Shown: one piece after another, positions 27,551-38,314 of the stretch
Layout: each line of letters opens with the position of its first letter
Numbering within the stretch: position 1 is the stretch's first letter
Assembly (NCBI RefSeq): GCF_008011855.1
Contig: NZ_VOUX01000005.1
Coordinates: 186,001-250,000, forward strand
Reading direction: 5' to 3'
Length of the DNA: 64,000 bases
Source: Serratia bockelmannii
GTDB taxonomy: Bacteria > Pseudomonadota > Gammaproteobacteria > Enterobacterales > Enterobacteriaceae
The notes under the pieces: generated by a model
Told to the model about the DNA's origin: nothing
What the model saw: the letters and a program-made list of their open reading frames with translations, nothing else
The model's database searches: none
Made by a program: the position numbers and the translations under genes

Positions 27551-28888
27551 ATGAAAGCATTTGTACCGGCACTGGTTCTCAGTGCAGTGAGTTTTTCCGT
27601 TTGGGCGCAGGACGCCACCGTCAGCAGCGAGCTGATCAAGCGCGGTGAATACCTGGCGCGCGCCGGCGACTGCGTGGCTTGCCACACCGACGGCAAGAGC
27701 GGCAAAACCTTCGCCGGCGGTCTGGCGATGGAGACGCCGATCGGCACCATTTACTCCACCAACATCACGCCGGACAAGAAAACCGGCATCGGCGATTACA
27801 GCTTCGAGGATTTCGACAACGCGGTGCGTAAGGGCGTAGCCAAAAACGGCAGCACCCTGTACCCGGCGATGCCGTACCCGTCGTTCGCGCTGGTGAAAGA
27901 GGACGACATGCGCGCCATGTATGCCTATTTCATGCACGGCGTGCAGCCGGTGGAGCAGGCCAACAAGGATTCCGACATCCCGTGGCCGCTGTCGATGCGC
28001 TGGCCGCTGAGCATCTGGCGCGGCATGTTCGCGCCGTCGCCGGCGGATTTCGTCGCTGACGCCAAGGCCGATCCGGTGATTGAGCGCGGCCGCTACCTGG
28101 TGGAAGGCCTGGGCCACTGCGGTGCCTGCCATACCCCGCGCAGCATCACCATGCAGGAAAAAGCGCTGAGCAACAGCGAAAGCGACGACTACCTGTCCGG
28201 CAGCAACGCGCCGATCGACGGCTGGGTGGCTTCCAGCTTGCGCAGCGACCGTAAGGATGGCCTGGGCAGCTGGAGCGAAGCCGAGCTGACCGAGTTCCTG
28301 AAAACCGGCCGTAACGACAAGGCGATCGTGTTTGGCGGCATGAGCGACGTGGTGGAGCACAGCCTGCAATACCTGAGCGACGACGATCTGACCGCCATCG
28401 CACGCTACCTGAAATCGCTGCCGCCGAAAGACGGCAAGCAGCAGGCGGCACCGGTCGAAGACAGCGTGGCCAAGGATCTGTGGCGCGGTGACGACAGCAA
28501 GCCCGGCGCGGCGCTGTATGTCGATAACTGCGCGGCCTGCCACCGCACCGACGGCGTGGGCTATAAGCGCGCCTTCCCGTCGCTGAAGGGCAACCCGGTG
28601 GTGCAGACCGAGGACGCGACCTCGCTGATCCACATCGTGCTGACCGGTAACACCACGCCGGCGGTGCAGGGCGCGGTGTCCAACATCACCATGCCGCCGT
28701 TTGGCTGGCGTCTGAACGATCAGCAGGTGGCGGACGTGGTGAACTTCATCCGTACCAGCTGGGGCAACAGCGCCAAACCGGTGAGCGCCTCCGACGTGGC
28801 CGACGTGCGTAAAGACCGCTCGATGATCCGCGACGAGAAGGAGATGGGCAGCGCCGAGGTGCCGGACCATCCGGACGCGAAGAAGTAA
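27551..28888 (+). CDS. Gluconate 2-dehydrogenase-type triheme cytochrome c subunit
   Basis: This 445-residue periplasmic protein has a signal peptide (cleaved near residue 20, VWAQ) and three haem-binding motifs: CVACH (41-45), CGACH (190-194) and CAACH (327-331). It passes electrons from the FAD subunit to ubiquinone in the inner membrane and acts as the membrane anchor in this enzyme family. It follows the FAD subunit by 12 bases and ends the operon before a strong terminator. Confidence 0.92.
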   Translation: MKAFVPALVLSAVSFSVWAQDATVSSELIKRGEYLARAGDCVACHTDGKSGKTFAGGLAMETPIGTIYSTNITPDKKTGIGDYSFEDFDNAVRKGVAKNGSTLYPAMPYPSFALVKEDDMRAMYAYFMHGVQPVEQANKDSDIPWPLSMRWPLSIWRGMFAPSPADFVADAKADPVIERGRYLVEGLGHCGACHTPRSITMQEKALSNSESDDYLSGSNAPIDGWVASSLRSDRKDGLGSWSEAELTEFLKTGRNDKAIVFGGMSDVVEHSLQYLSDDDLTAIARYLKSLPPKDGKQQAAPVEDSVAKDLWRGDDSKPGAALYVDNCAACHRTDGVGYKRAFPSLKGNPVVQTEDATSLIHIVLTGNTTPAVQGAVSNITMPPFGWRLNDQQVADVVNFIRTSWGNSAKPVSASDVADVRKDRSMIRDEKEMGSAEVPDHPDAKK

Positions 28889-28894
28889 ACCGCT

Positions 28895-28926
28895 TAAGGG
28901 CTCCGCAAGGAGCCCTTAGTTTTTCC
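28895..28926 (+). terminator. Rho-independent terminator of the dehydrogenase operon
   Basis: TAAGGGCTCC-GCAA-GGAGCCCTTA is a perfect ten-base stem followed by GTTTTTCC, seven bases after the stop. Confidence 0.92.
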
Positions 28927-29042
28927 TGCCCGTGCCGGTTTTTTCAGCATTTTCTGTTCACAAATCATCCGTTCAGCCGATAAAACATAGACCCGCAGCG
29001 GATTTTTCATTATCCTTTGCCGTCCTTTCATCAGGCGTAAGT

Positions 29043-29132
29043 ATGAAATATCGCTTTAATTCACTGATTACTATTAAAAAATTCGCGGAGAAGGATATCC
29101 CGTTAGGCGCAATCGTTGGCGCTGCAGATTAA
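29043..29132 (+). CDS. Possible 29-residue leader peptide before the SdaC-like transporter
   Basis: A short ATG frame encodes a basic peptide beginning MKYRFNSLITIKKF. Its TAA (29130-29132) overlaps the AAGG ribosome binding site of the transporter, which would allow translational coupling. No clear ribosome binding site of its own is visible and there is no run of one amino acid. It may be chance. Confidence 0.25.
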   Translation: MKYRFNSLITIKKFAEKDIPLGAIVGAAD

Positions 29133-29145
29133 GGTAGACTGTCTC

Positions 29146-30429
29146 ATGAGTACGATTTCTCCCGATTCAGGCACGCTGACGGCCGCTCAGCCTGCCAAAT
29201 GGAACAAAACCGACACCGTCTGGATGTTCGGTCTCTATGCCACCGCGGTGGGCGCCGGCACATTGTTCTTGCCGATCAACGCCGGTTTGAACGGCCCGCT
29301 GGTGCTGCTGTTGATGGCGCTGTTCGCTTTCCCGTTGACCTATTTGCCGCACCGCGCGCTCAGCCGCTTCGTGCTTTCTGGCTCCAGCCGCGACGGCAAT
29401 ATTCACGATGTGGTGGTGGAACACTTCGGCGTGCTGGCCGGAAAAATCATCATGATGCTGTATCTGATGGCGTTCTTCCCGATCGTGCTGGTGTACAGCA
29501 TTTCGATCACCAACGCGCTGGACAGCTTCCTGATCCACCAGTTCCACGTGGCGCCGCTGCCGCGTATCTGGCTGAGTCTGGCGGTGGTCGTAGTGCTCAA
29601 TCTGGTGCTGCTGCGTGGCAAAGACAGCATCGTGGCGGCGATGGGCATGCTGGTGTTCCCGCTGCTGGTGTTCCTGATGGGTATTTCGCTGTACCTGATG
29701 CCGAGCTGGAATACCGCCAACTTCGTGCACGGCCTGGCCACCACCCGCTTCGACACGCCGGGGCTGTGGCATTCACTGTGGCTGGCGGTGCCGGTGATGG
29801 TGTTTTCCTTCAGCCATGCGCCGATCATTTCCTCCTTCGCCTCGACCCAGAAGAGCCTGTATGGCGACAAGGCGGAGCGCCGCTGCGCGCGCATCATGCG
29901 CTACAGCTATGTGCTGATCTGCGTTACCGTGCTGTTTTTCGTGTTCAGCTGCGTGCTGAGCCTGTCCCATGAAGACATGCAGCAGGCGAAAGATCAGAAC
30001 ATCACGGTGCTGACCACGCTGGCCAACAAGTTTTCCAACCCGCTGATCGCCTATCTCGGCCCGGTGATGGCAATGCTGGCAATGGCTAAATCCTATCTCG
30101 GCACCTCGCTGGGGGTGACGGAAGGGGCGACCAGCCTGATCGATGGCGTCACGCGCGCGGTCGGCAAGCCGCTCAGCTCGCGCATGACGCACCGCATCTC
30201 GGCGGTGGCACTGTTCCTGCTCACCTGGGCGGCGACGGTGTGGAACCCCAGCGCGCTGCACATCATCGAAACCATCAGCGGCCCGCTGATTGCAGCGATC
30301 CTGTTCATCCTGCCGATGTACGCGGTGCGTGCGGTGCCGGCCATGCGCCAATATCGCGCGGCGAGCAACGTCTTCGTGCTGGTGATGGGCTTGATTGCGC
30401 TGTCGGCGCTGATCTACGGCCTGATGTGA
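29146..30429 (+). CDS. SdaC-like serine/threonine:proton symporter (HAAAP family)
   Basis: This 427-residue inner-membrane protein has about 11 hydrophobic segments. Conserved stretches with E. coli SdaC/TdcC are NKTDTVWMFGLYATAVGAG, LFLPINAG, HRALSRFVLSGSS and VPVMVFSFSHAPIISSFAS. It most likely imports serine or a related hydroxy amino acid with protons. It is closer to SdaC than to TdcC or DlsT by eye, but no serine deaminase gene is adjacent, so the substrate is uncertain. The ATG at 29146 is preferred, with AAGGT ten bases upstream. The first 30 residues are polar. Confidence 0.85.
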   Translation: MSTISPDSGTLTAAQPAKWNKTDTVWMFGLYATAVGAGTLFLPINAGLNGPLVLLLMALFAFPLTYLPHRALSRFVLSGSSRDGNIHDVVVEHFGVLAGKIIMMLYLMAFFPIVLVYSISITNALDSFLIHQFHVAPLPRIWLSLAVVVVLNLVLLRGKDSIVAAMGMLVFPLLVFLMGISLYLMPSWNTANFVHGLATTRFDTPGLWHSLWLAVPVMVFSFSHAPIISSFASTQKSLYGDKAERRCARIMRYSYVLICVTVLFFVFSCVLSLSHEDMQQAKDQNITVLTTLANKFSNPLIAYLGPVMAMLAMAKSYLGTSLGVTEGATSLIDGVTRAVGKPLSSRMTHRISAVALFLLTWAATVWNPSALHIIETISGPLIAAILFILPMYAVRAVPAMRQYRAASNVFVLVMGLIALSALIYGLM

Positions 30430-30522
30430 TCCCCTGGGCGCGCCGGCTCCGGCGCGCCTCTTATCCTTCCTTTACACATCCCTTTGCAATTAATCGCCGG
30501 CATGCTGGGCGTTATCTTTGAT

Positions 30523-30541
30523 AATGCAAGCCATTCTCATT
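30523..30541. promoter_or_regulatory. Candidate Fur box before the lone binding-protein gene
   Basis: AATGCAAGCCATTCTCATT resembles the Fur palindrome in its AATGA-AAT-ATT-TCATT form, with four mismatches. It is 38 bases upstream of the chosen GTG start, and GATAATG directly precedes it. Confidence 0.45.
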
Positions 30542-30579
30542 AGTATTTCCTGAATGTATTCATGACTAAGGAGTCTTTC

Positions 30580-31713
30580 GTGCACCGTCGAATCACTTTG
30601 CCGGCGCTGGTCTGCGCCGCCTTACTCGCCTCTCCGGCGATGGCCACTACCTATCCGTTGACCCTGACCGACACCTCCGGCCAGACGGTCACCCTCCCGC
30701 AGGAGCCGAAACGCATCGTGGTGCAGGACGGGCGCGACATTCTCACGCTGGCGCTGCTCGATCGCGCCAACCCGTTCGGCCGGCTGGTGGCCTGGAATAA
30801 CCTGCTGAAGAAAAGCGACGCGGCGACCTGGGAAATCTTGCAAAGCAAATGGCCGGCGGCGAAAAACATCATCGACATGGGATTCAGCGATAAAGGCGAG
30901 GTGAATCTGGAGAGCGTGATCGCCAAGCGCCCCGATCTGATGATCGCCCAGCTGCGCTCCAAGCCTTCGCTGAGCCAAACCGGCGTGCTGGATAAGCTGA
31001 AGGCGCTGAACGTGCCGGTGCTGTTTATCGATACCATGCTCAAGCCGGTGGAAAACACGCCGAAAAGCGTGACGCTGTTGGGGGAAACCCTCAACCGTGA
31101 AAGCGAAGCCAAGCAATATACCGATTATTATCAGCAGCATTATCAGGCCATTTTGGCCAAAACGCAGGCGGTGGCACCCAAACCGTTGGTGTTCTTCGAA
31201 GCCAAGGCCGGTCTGAATGGCCTGGAATCCTGCTGCTTCACCCATGCGCACGTCGGCTGGGGCGCGTTGGTCGAAGCGGTCGGCGCGCGTAACATCGGTT
31301 CTGCGCTGCTGCCGGGTGCGACCGGCGACGTGGCGCTGGAAAAAGTGATCAGTATGAAACCGGATGCGTATATCGTTTCCGGCTCGCAGTGGGCCAGCAA
31401 GACCAATGCCGCGGTGCCGTTCGGCTATGGCGTGACGCAGCAGCAGGTGGATGAGGCCTTCAACCGCATGAAGCAGCGCCCAGGGTTCTCGCAGGTGTCG
31501 GCGGTGAAGGAAGGGCGGTTCTACGGCATCTACCATAACTTCTACAACCACCCGTACAACATCGTCGGGCTAGAGTATCTGGCGAAGTTTATCTATCCGG
31601 CGCAGTTCCCGGATTTGGATCCGGCCAAGACCTACAGCGAGATCCTCAGTCGCTTTACCGAAGTGCCGGAAGGCAAGGGCATTTTGGGCGCGCAGGCGCC
31701 GGCGGGGAAATAA
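30580..31713 (+). CDS. Periplasmic ABC substrate-binding protein of iron-siderophore/vitamin B12 type
   Basis: This 377-residue protein has a signal peptide (MHRRITLPALVCAALLASPAMA) and the start of a class III binding protein fold (YPLTLTDTSGQTVTLPQEPKRIVV). The frame opens at 30562, but the GTG at 30580 has AAGGAG six bases upstream and gives a clean signal sequence. No permease or ATPase gene is beside it; both flanks end in a terminator or another gene. It may serve a transporter encoded elsewhere. A Fur-like element upstream suggests a ferric ligand. The ESCCFTHAHVGWG motif in the middle is unusual. Confidence 0.82.
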   Translation: MHRRITLPALVCAALLASPAMATTYPLTLTDTSGQTVTLPQEPKRIVVQDGRDILTLALLDRANPFGRLVAWNNLLKKSDAATWEILQSKWPAAKNIIDMGFSDKGEVNLESVIAKRPDLMIAQLRSKPSLSQTGVLDKLKALNVPVLFIDTMLKPVENTPKSVTLLGETLNRESEAKQYTDYYQQHYQAILAKTQAVAPKPLVFFEAKAGLNGLESCCFTHAHVGWGALVEAVGARNIGSALLPGATGDVALEKVISMKPDAYIVSGSQWASKTNAAVPFGYGVTQQQVDEAFNRMKQRPGFSQVSAVKEGRFYGIYHNFYNHPYNIVGLEYLAKFIYPAQFPDLDPAKTYSEILSRFTEVPEGKGILGAQAPAGK

Positions 31714-31718
31714 CGGCA

Positions 31719-31744
31719 ACGGGCGCGATGTCGCGCCCGTTTTG
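31719..31744. terminator. Terminator between the binding-protein gene and marC
   Basis: ACGGGCGCGA-TG-TCGCGCCCGT forms a ten-base stem followed by TTT on the plus strand. It sits between convergent genes. Confidence 0.75.
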
Positions 31745-31749
31745 TATGA

Positions 31750-32436
31750 TCAGGCGGTCGGTGTATAGGTGGAGATGATCTCCAGCACGCCGTTGATGAT
31801 GAACTGTACCCCCATACACACCAGCAGGAACCCCATCAGGCGCGAGATCGCCTCGATGCCGCTTTTCCCCACCAACCGCATGATGGCGCCGGAACTGAGC
31901 AGGCAGGCCCACAGGATCACCGCGACCGTCAGGAAGATGGCGACCGGCGCCACGGCCAACACCCAGGGTTCAAAGCCCAGCGAGTTCGCTTTGACGCTCG
32001 ATGCCGAGCTGATGATCATCGCGATGGTGCCCGGCCCGGCGGTGCTCGGCATGGCCAGCGGCACGAAGGCGATGTTGGCCGACGTCTTGTGGCGCAGCTC
32101 GTGCGACTTGCTCTCCACCTCCGGCGCGTCTTCGGGGCTCTGCTGCGGGAACAGCATGCGAAAACCGATGAAGGCGACGATCAGGCCGCCGGCGATGCGC
32201 AGGCCGGGGATCGAAATGCCGAAGGTGTTCATCACCACCTGCCCGGCGTAAAACGCCACCGTCATGATGCAGAACACATAAACCGAGGCCATCAGCGACT
32301 GCTGATTACGCTCTTCGCGCGTCATATTGCCGGACAACCCGAGCAGCAACGCCACCGTGGTCAGCGGGTTGGCCAGCGGCAACAGCAGCACCAAACCCAG
32401 TCCGATGGCCTGGAATAACTGCAAAATACCCGTCAT
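31750..32436 (-). CDS. marC: MarC-family inner-membrane protein
   Basis: This 228-residue protein has six predicted helices and matches E. coli MarC closely ([68 protein letters not shown]). The frame extends to 32463, but the ATG at 32436 has AGGGAG eight bases upstream. Despite its name, MarC has no proven role in multidrug resistance and its function is unknown. The marRAB operon is not adjacent, unlike in E. coli. Confidence 0.9.
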   Translation of the reverse strand: MTGILQLFQAIGLGLVLLLPLANPLTTVALLLGLSGNMTREERNQQSLMASVYVFCIMTVAFYAGQVVMNTFGISIPGLRIAGGLIVAFIGFRMLFPQQSPEDAPEVESKSHELRHKTSANIAFVPLAMPSTAGPGTIAMIISSASSVKANSLGFEPWVLAVAPVAIFLTVAVILWACLLSSGAIMRLVGKSGIEAISRLMGFLLVCMGVQFIINGVLEIISTYTPTA

Positions 32437-32543
32437 AAAATAGACTCCCTGTGCAACGTTCAAGCCGCCAAACGGCGGCCCATGAGCTGAACAGCCTAGC
32501 TTGCCGTACGCCTGGCGGCAATGGGGATAGCTCGTAACGTTAA

Positions 32544-32771
32544 TTAACCGTCGGCCCGGGCGTTCAGTGCCGCCGGCCGGCGAAATTGGTCGGCGGGAGA
32601 CTCATCGTCATCGCCGCACTCGCCGGCGAGCTCAGGTTCATCCTCACACCCCAGCGGCGCTTCGTTGACCGCGATCGCGCGCGGCACCGAACGTGCGCCA
32701 AAATGCACCAGCCCATATAACGTCGCCAATGCCGCGCACGCCACGATGAGGGCTGCGAGTAACCGGTTCAT
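32544..32771 (-). CDS. Small predicted secreted or membrane-anchored acidic protein
   Basis: I do not recognise this protein of about 75 residues. It starts with a signal-like hydrophobic stretch ([22 protein letters not shown]) and ends in an acidic, proline/alanine-rich tail with two cysteines ([19 protein letters not shown]). The start is uncertain: an in-frame GTG lies at 32795, and neither start has a good ribosome binding site. It stands alone between marC and a divergent gene. Confidence 0.45.
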   Translation of the reverse strand: MNRLLAALIVACAALATLYGLVHFGARSVPRAIAVNEAPLGCEDEPELAGECGDDDESPADQFRRPAALNARADG

Positions 32772-32994
32772 GTTGTGCGCTAAGACCCTGTTCACTGGTG
32801 GATAGCGTAAGAATAGTGATGCTAAGACGGTCTGTCAGCGTATCGCCGCTGAGAGTAGACGCACTCTTGATGTTATTATCATTAATTATTTTTAACTGTT
32901 TTCACCCTTTAACCGCCTGATTGATGAAGCGAGTCTATAATGGTAAGGCTTTCTGGCATTTCTTTATAATCGAAAACTTAAAAGGAGTTTTACT

Positions 32995-34044
32995 ATGGAA
33001 GTGGCAAAAGAATGGGTAGCGGCGAAAAAAATCTCCTGGGGCAGCGTCATCGGCGGCGTGATCACCGTATTGGCTGTTTCACTGCTGCTGTCGACGTTAG
33101 GCACCAGTCTTGGATTCTCCATCGTGGATCCGACATCAGACGATCCGATAAACGGCGCCGGTACCACCGTAGTGATTTGGTCCGCTGTTTCAATCATTAT
33201 TAGTTTGGCCGCCGGCGCTTTTATTGCTGGGCGTTTGGCTGCTAATGACGGACTTATTCATGGCTTCCTGGTCTGGGCTACGTCACTGATTGTGGCGGCG
33301 GTACTGGGTGGGATGCTGGTCGGGTCTGCAGTGAAGGCGACCGGCAATGCGCTGGGCGCTATCGCTTCGACCTCCGGCAGCTTGCTCTCCGGCGCCGGTT
33401 CAGCGATTGGCAAAGGGGCATCCGGATTGGCGGACGCCGGCGGTAAAGTGTTTGACAAGTTGGGCATTGACACAACCTTGGAACCTGAACAGCTGCAAGG
33501 CGATGTGGTTACGGCGCTTAAAAAAAGCGGTATCCCGTCATTGCAGCCTGAATTCATGCAACAGCAGTTGAATGCGGCCAAAACTGATTTGGCGGACGCA
33601 GTAAAAGCCCTGGTACTTCAGCCTGACAATAGCGACGCCATTATTAATCAACTGGTCGCCAAGCTTAAAAAACAGGGTGAGGCCATCTCGCAAGATGTGG
33701 ATCAAGACGCCCTGAAAAAGGCCTTGGCAGAAAATACCGATATGACGCCGCAGGAAGTGGACCAGACGGTGAAGAATTTGGTCGAAGCCAAAAATAAAAC
33801 TGCGCAGCTGGTTAATCAGCGTTTGGATGACGCCGAAGCAAAAATCAATCAGGCAAAACAGGAGTATGTGGAGCTGAAACAGAAAGCGCGCGAACAGGCT
33901 GCCGCTGCTGCAGACGAATTGTCGCGGGCCGCATTATGGTCATTCTTTGCGCTGTTGATTGGCGCAGTGGTCAGTGCGTTGGCAGGCTTGTGGGGCGTTA
34001 ACACCAATGCCCGCCGTATCGCGGTATCACCTGCGCAGGCGTAA
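32995..34044 (+). CDS. Conserved membrane protein with coiled-coil central domain
   Basis: This 349-residue protein of unknown function has three N-terminal membrane segments (about 15-40, 60-80 and 90-115). A soluble, Lys/Glu/Gln-rich region (150-310) follows that should form long helices or coiled coils, then a final membrane segment (315-337). The N-terminal part (SWGSVIGGVITVLAVSLLLSTLGTSLGF) resembles proteins annotated as CAP-Gly or YrzE-like in Proteobacteria. AAAAGGAG before the ATG is a strong ribosome binding site. A terminator ends the unit. Confidence 0.75.
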   Translation: MEVAKEWVAAKKISWGSVIGGVITVLAVSLLLSTLGTSLGFSIVDPTSDDPINGAGTTVVIWSAVSIIISLAAGAFIAGRLAANDGLIHGFLVWATSLIVAAVLGGMLVGSAVKATGNALGAIASTSGSLLSGAGSAIGKGASGLADAGGKVFDKLGIDTTLEPEQLQGDVVTALKKSGIPSLQPEFMQQQLNAAKTDLADAVKALVLQPDNSDAIINQLVAKLKKQGEAISQDVDQDALKKALAENTDMTPQEVDQTVKNLVEAKNKTAQLVNQRLDDAEAKINQAKQEYVELKQKAREQAAAAADELSRAALWSFFALLIGAVVSALAGLWGVNTNARRIAVSPAQA

Positions 34045-34135
34045 TCTTCGGGCTCCTTTGCGCGTCTCGATGATAGAGGGATGAGAGCCTGGAATACTGA
34101 CGACGATGAAGTGACAGCCAGGAAAGACTGGCCCC

Positions 34136-34163
34136 ACCCCGGCCCAGGTGCCGGGGTTTTTTT
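34136..34163 (+). terminator. Rho-independent terminator after the 32995 gene
   Basis: CCCCGGC-CCAGGT-GCCGGGG is followed by seven Ts, about 90 bases past the stop codon. Confidence 0.9.
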
Positions 34164-34272
34164 ATTGTTTCGGCGTAATTAACGACCACCTTTCGCGTGG
34201 CTCAGGGCATTAGGCACCAATTGCCACGATCCCTGAGAACAGGTGGATACCATAGATGCGCTGTAAATAATA

Positions 34273-34908
34273 ATGAGTGTGATTATGAAACAAGAACTGC
34301 ATCTTTTACTGGGGAAAATCGGCGCATTCGCGCTTTCCGCCGCCTTCATGGCGGCATTGGTCGGCCTGGTGTTTATCGATGTGCACTGGCTGCATAACTT
34401 CGTTCATGAAACCTCGCTGACCGAAGCGGCACAGGAACTGTTGCTGCTCGCCATCTCCGGCGGTTTTTTCGCCGCGGCCCGGCGACAGGCTGAACGGCGT
34501 TCCGCCTGGCTGCTGGTTGGCGGCTTCTTTCTCTGCATGCTGATCCGCGAGATGGACTTCGCGTTCGATGCGTTGTGGCATGGCGCCTGGGTGTGGTTCG
34601 CACTGGCGGTCGCCTTGGCCTGCCTGTGGCATGCGGCACGGCATATTGCGGCCACGGTGCGCGGTCTGGCCTATTTCGTGACGCATCCCGGCTACGGCAT
34701 GATGTGCGCCGGCCTGCTGTGCATTCTGGTGTTTTCACGCCTGTTCGGCATGAGCGCGCTGTGGCAAACGCTGATGCTGGACGGCTACAACCGAGTGGTG
34801 AAAAACATGGTGGAAGAGGGGTGCGAACTGTTGGGCTATGGCCTGTGTCTGTTGGCCACCCTCAGCTACCTGAAAGACGTTTTTGCGCCGAATAAGGCGA
34901 AAGTGTGA
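34273..34908 (+). CDS. Hypothetical inner-membrane protein
   Basis: This 211-residue protein has about five hydrophobic segments (near 14-36, 53-68, 78-92, 103-122 and 137-155) with short loops and no soluble domain. I do not recognise the family. Met1 (34273) and Met5 (34285) are both possible starts, and neither has a strong ribosome binding site. It lies directly upstream of the thrS leader and is transcribed in the same direction, with no terminator between them that I can see. Confidence 0.65.
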   Translation: MSVIMKQELHLLLGKIGAFALSAAFMAALVGLVFIDVHWLHNFVHETSLTEAAQELLLLAISGGFFAAARRQAERRSAWLLVGGFFLCMLIREMDFAFDALWHGAWVWFALAVALACLWHAARHIAATVRGLAYFVTHPGYGMMCAGLLCILVFSRLFGMSALWQTLMLDGYNRVVKNMVEEGCELLGYGLCLLATLSYLKDVFAPNKAKV

Positions 34909-35083
34909 GGGCGGCGGCACTTTATTTATCCGGAACAATTTTAGTGATACTATTCGCTTAGCCGAATGCGGCTGAGAAGGTATGCGTTCCATTCTGTATA
35001 CCCAGTGAGGTTTCAATCTGGCAATTGTGGGCGAGATCTGAAACCTGGCTGACCAAACCCAAAATCCAATTTTCGTACTGCAT

Positions 35084-35104
35084 GTGATCTGTCGTGTGGG
35101 TCAC
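35084..35104 (+). promoter_or_regulatory. thrS mRNA operator (tRNA-Thr anticodon mimic)
   Basis: GTGATCT and GGGTCAC form a stem whose seven-base loop GTCGTGT presents CGT at 35093-35095, the tRNA-Thr anticodon. E. coli ThrRS binds the same hairpin (domain 2) and represses its own translation. It lies 22 bases before the thrS ATG. Confidence 0.8.
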
Positions 35105-35126
35105 CACTGTAGATAAGGAATTATTA

Positions 35127-37055
35127 ATGCCTGTTATTACTCTTCCTGACGGTAGTCAGCGTCATTTCGACCACCCCGTTTCCCCGATGGATGTCGCGCG
35201 CGATATCGGCCCTGGCCTGGCGAAAGCCTGTATCGCCGGCCGCGTCAACGGCGAGCTGGTTGACGCCGGCGATCTGATCGAATCGGATGCGCAGCTGGCC
35301 ATCATCACCATCAAAGATGAAGACGGTCTGGAAATCATGCGCCACTCCTGCGCGCACCTGCTGGGTCATGCGATCAAGCAGCTGTGGCCGGATACCAAAA
35401 TGGCGATCGGTCCGGTGATCGACAACGGTTTTTATTATGACGTGGACATCGACCGCACCCTGACGCAGGAAGACCTGGATCTGCTGGAAAAGCGGATGCA
35501 CGAGTTGGCCGATAAGGATTACGACGTCATCAAGAAGAAGGTCAGCTGGCAAGAAGCCCGTGACACCTTCGCTGAGCGCGGCGAAATCTATAAAGTGGCG
35601 ATCCTGGATGAGAACATCAGCCATGACGATCGTCCGGGCCTGTATCACCACGAAGAATACGTCGACATGTGCCGCGGTCCGCACGTGCCGAACATGCGTT
35701 TCTGCCACCATTTCAAACTGCAGAAAACCTCCGGCGCTTACTGGCGCGGCGACAGCAAAAACAAAATGCTGCAGCGTATCTACGGTACCGCCTGGGCAGA
35801 CAAGAAGCAGCTGAACGCCTACCTGCAGCGTCTGGAAGAAGCGGCCAAGCGCGATCACCGCAAGATCGGCAAACAGCTCGACCTGTATCACATGCAGGAA
35901 GAAGCGCCGGGTATGGTGTTCTGGCACAACGACGGTTGGACTATCTTCCGCGAGCTGGAAGCCTTCGTGCGCATGAAGCTCAAAGAGTATCAGTACCAGG
36001 AAGTGAAAGGTCCGTTCATGATGGACCGCGTGCTGTGGGAAAAAACCGGCCACTGGGAAAACTACAAAGACGCCATGTTCACCACCGCGTCGGAAAACCG
36101 CGAATACTGCATCAAGCCGATGAACTGCCCGGGTCACGTGCAGATCTTCAACCAGGGCCTGAAGTCGTACCGTGATTTGCCGCTGCGCATGGGTGAATTC
36201 GGCAGCTGCCACCGCAACGAGCCTTCGGGTTCCCTGCACGGCCTGATGCGCGTGCGCGGCTTCACGCAGGATGACGCCCACATTTTCTGTACCGAAGAGC
36301 AGGTGCGCGCCGAAGTGAACGAATGTATCCGCATGGTGTATGACGTGTACGGCACTTTCGGCTTCGACAAGATCGCCGTCAAGCTGTCCACGCGTCCGGA
36401 AAAACGCATCGGCACCGACGACATGTGGACCCGTGCGGAAGAAGACCTGGCCGCCGCGCTGACCGAGAACGGCATTCCGTTTGAATATCAGCCGGGTGAG
36501 GGCGCCTTCTACGGACCGAAAATTGAATTTACCCTGCATGATTGTTTGGATCGCGCATGGCAATGTGGTACCGTGCAGCTCGATTTCTTCTTGCCGGGCC
36601 GTTTGGGCGCATCGTACGTTGGCGAAAACAACGATCGCGTCGTGCCGGTAATGATTCACCGCGCCATTTTGGGCTCCATGGAACGCTTCATCGGTATCCT
36701 TACCGAAGAATATGCCGGGTTCTACCCGACCTGGATCGCTCCGGTGCAGGTGGTGGTGATGAATATCACCGATAGCCAGTCTGATTACGTCCAGCAATTG
36801 ACCAAAAAACTGCAGGATGCAGGTATTCGCGTGAAAGCGGACTTGAGAAATGAGAAGATTGGCTTTAAAATTCGCGAACATACTTTACGTCGAGTCCCTT
36901 ACATGTTGGTGTGCGGTGACAAAGAGGTCGAAGCAGGCAAAGTTGCCGTTCGTACCCGCCGTGGCAAAGACTTGGGAAGCCTGGACGTAAACGAAGTCGT
37001 AGACAAGCTGCTGAAAGAGATTCGCAGCCGTAGTCTTCATCAACTGGAGGAATAA
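35127..37055 (+). CDS. thrS: Threonine-tRNA ligase
   Basis: ThrS charges tRNA-Thr. The 642-residue product matches E. coli ThrRS in length and order of domains: TGS-like domain (1-60), editing domain with the zinc-like [10 protein letters not shown] (about 72-81), class II catalytic core ([33 protein letters not shown]) and C-terminal anticodon-binding domain ending in [10 protein letters not shown]. The ATG at 35127 follows AAGGA. The upstream mRNA carries the autoregulatory hairpin. infC begins three bases after the stop. Confidence 0.98.
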   Translation: MPVITLPDGSQRHFDHPVSPMDVARDIGPGLAKACIAGRVNGELVDAGDLIESDAQLAIITIKDEDGLEIMRHSCAHLLGHAIKQLWPDTKMAIGPVIDNGFYYDVDIDRTLTQEDLDLLEKRMHELADKDYDVIKKKVSWQEARDTFAERGEIYKVAILDENISHDDRPGLYHHEEYVDMCRGPHVPNMRFCHHFKLQKTSGAYWRGDSKNKMLQRIYGTAWADKKQLNAYLQRLEEAAKRDHRKIGKQLDLYHMQEEAPGMVFWHNDGWTIFRELEAFVRMKLKEYQYQEVKGPFMMDRVLWEKTGHWENYKDAMFTTASENREYCIKPMNCPGHVQIFNQGLKSYRDLPLRMGEFGSCHRNEPSGSLHGLMRVRGFTQDDAHIFCTEEQVRAEVNECIRMVYDVYGTFGFDKIAVKLSTRPEKRIGTDDMWTRAEEDLAAALTENGIPFEYQPGEGAFYGPKIEFTLHDCLDRAWQCGTVQLDFFLPGRLGASYVGENNDRVVPVMIHRAILGSMERFIGILTEEYAGFYPTWIAPVQVVVMNITDSQSDYVQQLTKKLQDAGIRVKADLRNEKIGFKIREHTLRRVPYMLVCGDKEVEAGKVAVRTRRGKDLGSLDVNEVVDKLLKEIRSRSLHQLEE

Positions 37056-37610
<555 letters not shown>

Positions 37611-37626
37611 GGCTTACAAGTAATGG

Positions 37627-37660
37627 AACCCGCGCGGCGCTTGCGCTGTGTGGGTTTTAT
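37627..37660 (+). promoter_or_regulatory. Hairpin in the infC-rpmI spacer (possible L20 control region)
   Basis: AACCCGC and GTGGGTT arms around GGCGCTTGCGCT form an imperfect hairpin ending in TTTTATT. In E. coli ribosomal protein L20 represses rpmI-rplT translation through structures in this spacer. The role here is inferred from position; it could also act as a partial terminator. Confidence 0.5.
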
Positions 37661-37684
37661 TCGCCCAACTGATTCGTTGTTTAA

Positions 37685-37906
<222 letters not shown>

Positions 37907-37931
37907 GCCATTTTTTTTGAATTTAGAATAA

Positions 37932-38306
<375 letters not shown>

Positions 38307-38314
38307 GTCAGTAG

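Noticed and set aside
25712-28870. A 1,052-codon open frame on the minus strand opposite the dehydrogenase operon
   Set aside because: It is a shadow of two well-supported plus-strand genes in GC-rich sequence. Its product has low-complexity His/Arg/Val-rich composition, and it lacks a ribosome binding site or family resemblance.
32921-32941. TTGATG and TATAAT before the 32995 gene as a sigma-70 promoter
   Set aside because: The spacing is only nine bases, far below the required 16-18. The TATAAT may belong to another promoter type, but this cannot be shown.
35124-36881. A 585-codon open frame antisense to thrS
   Set aside because: thrS is certain on the plus strand. The antisense product resembles no protein and is a codon-bias artefact.
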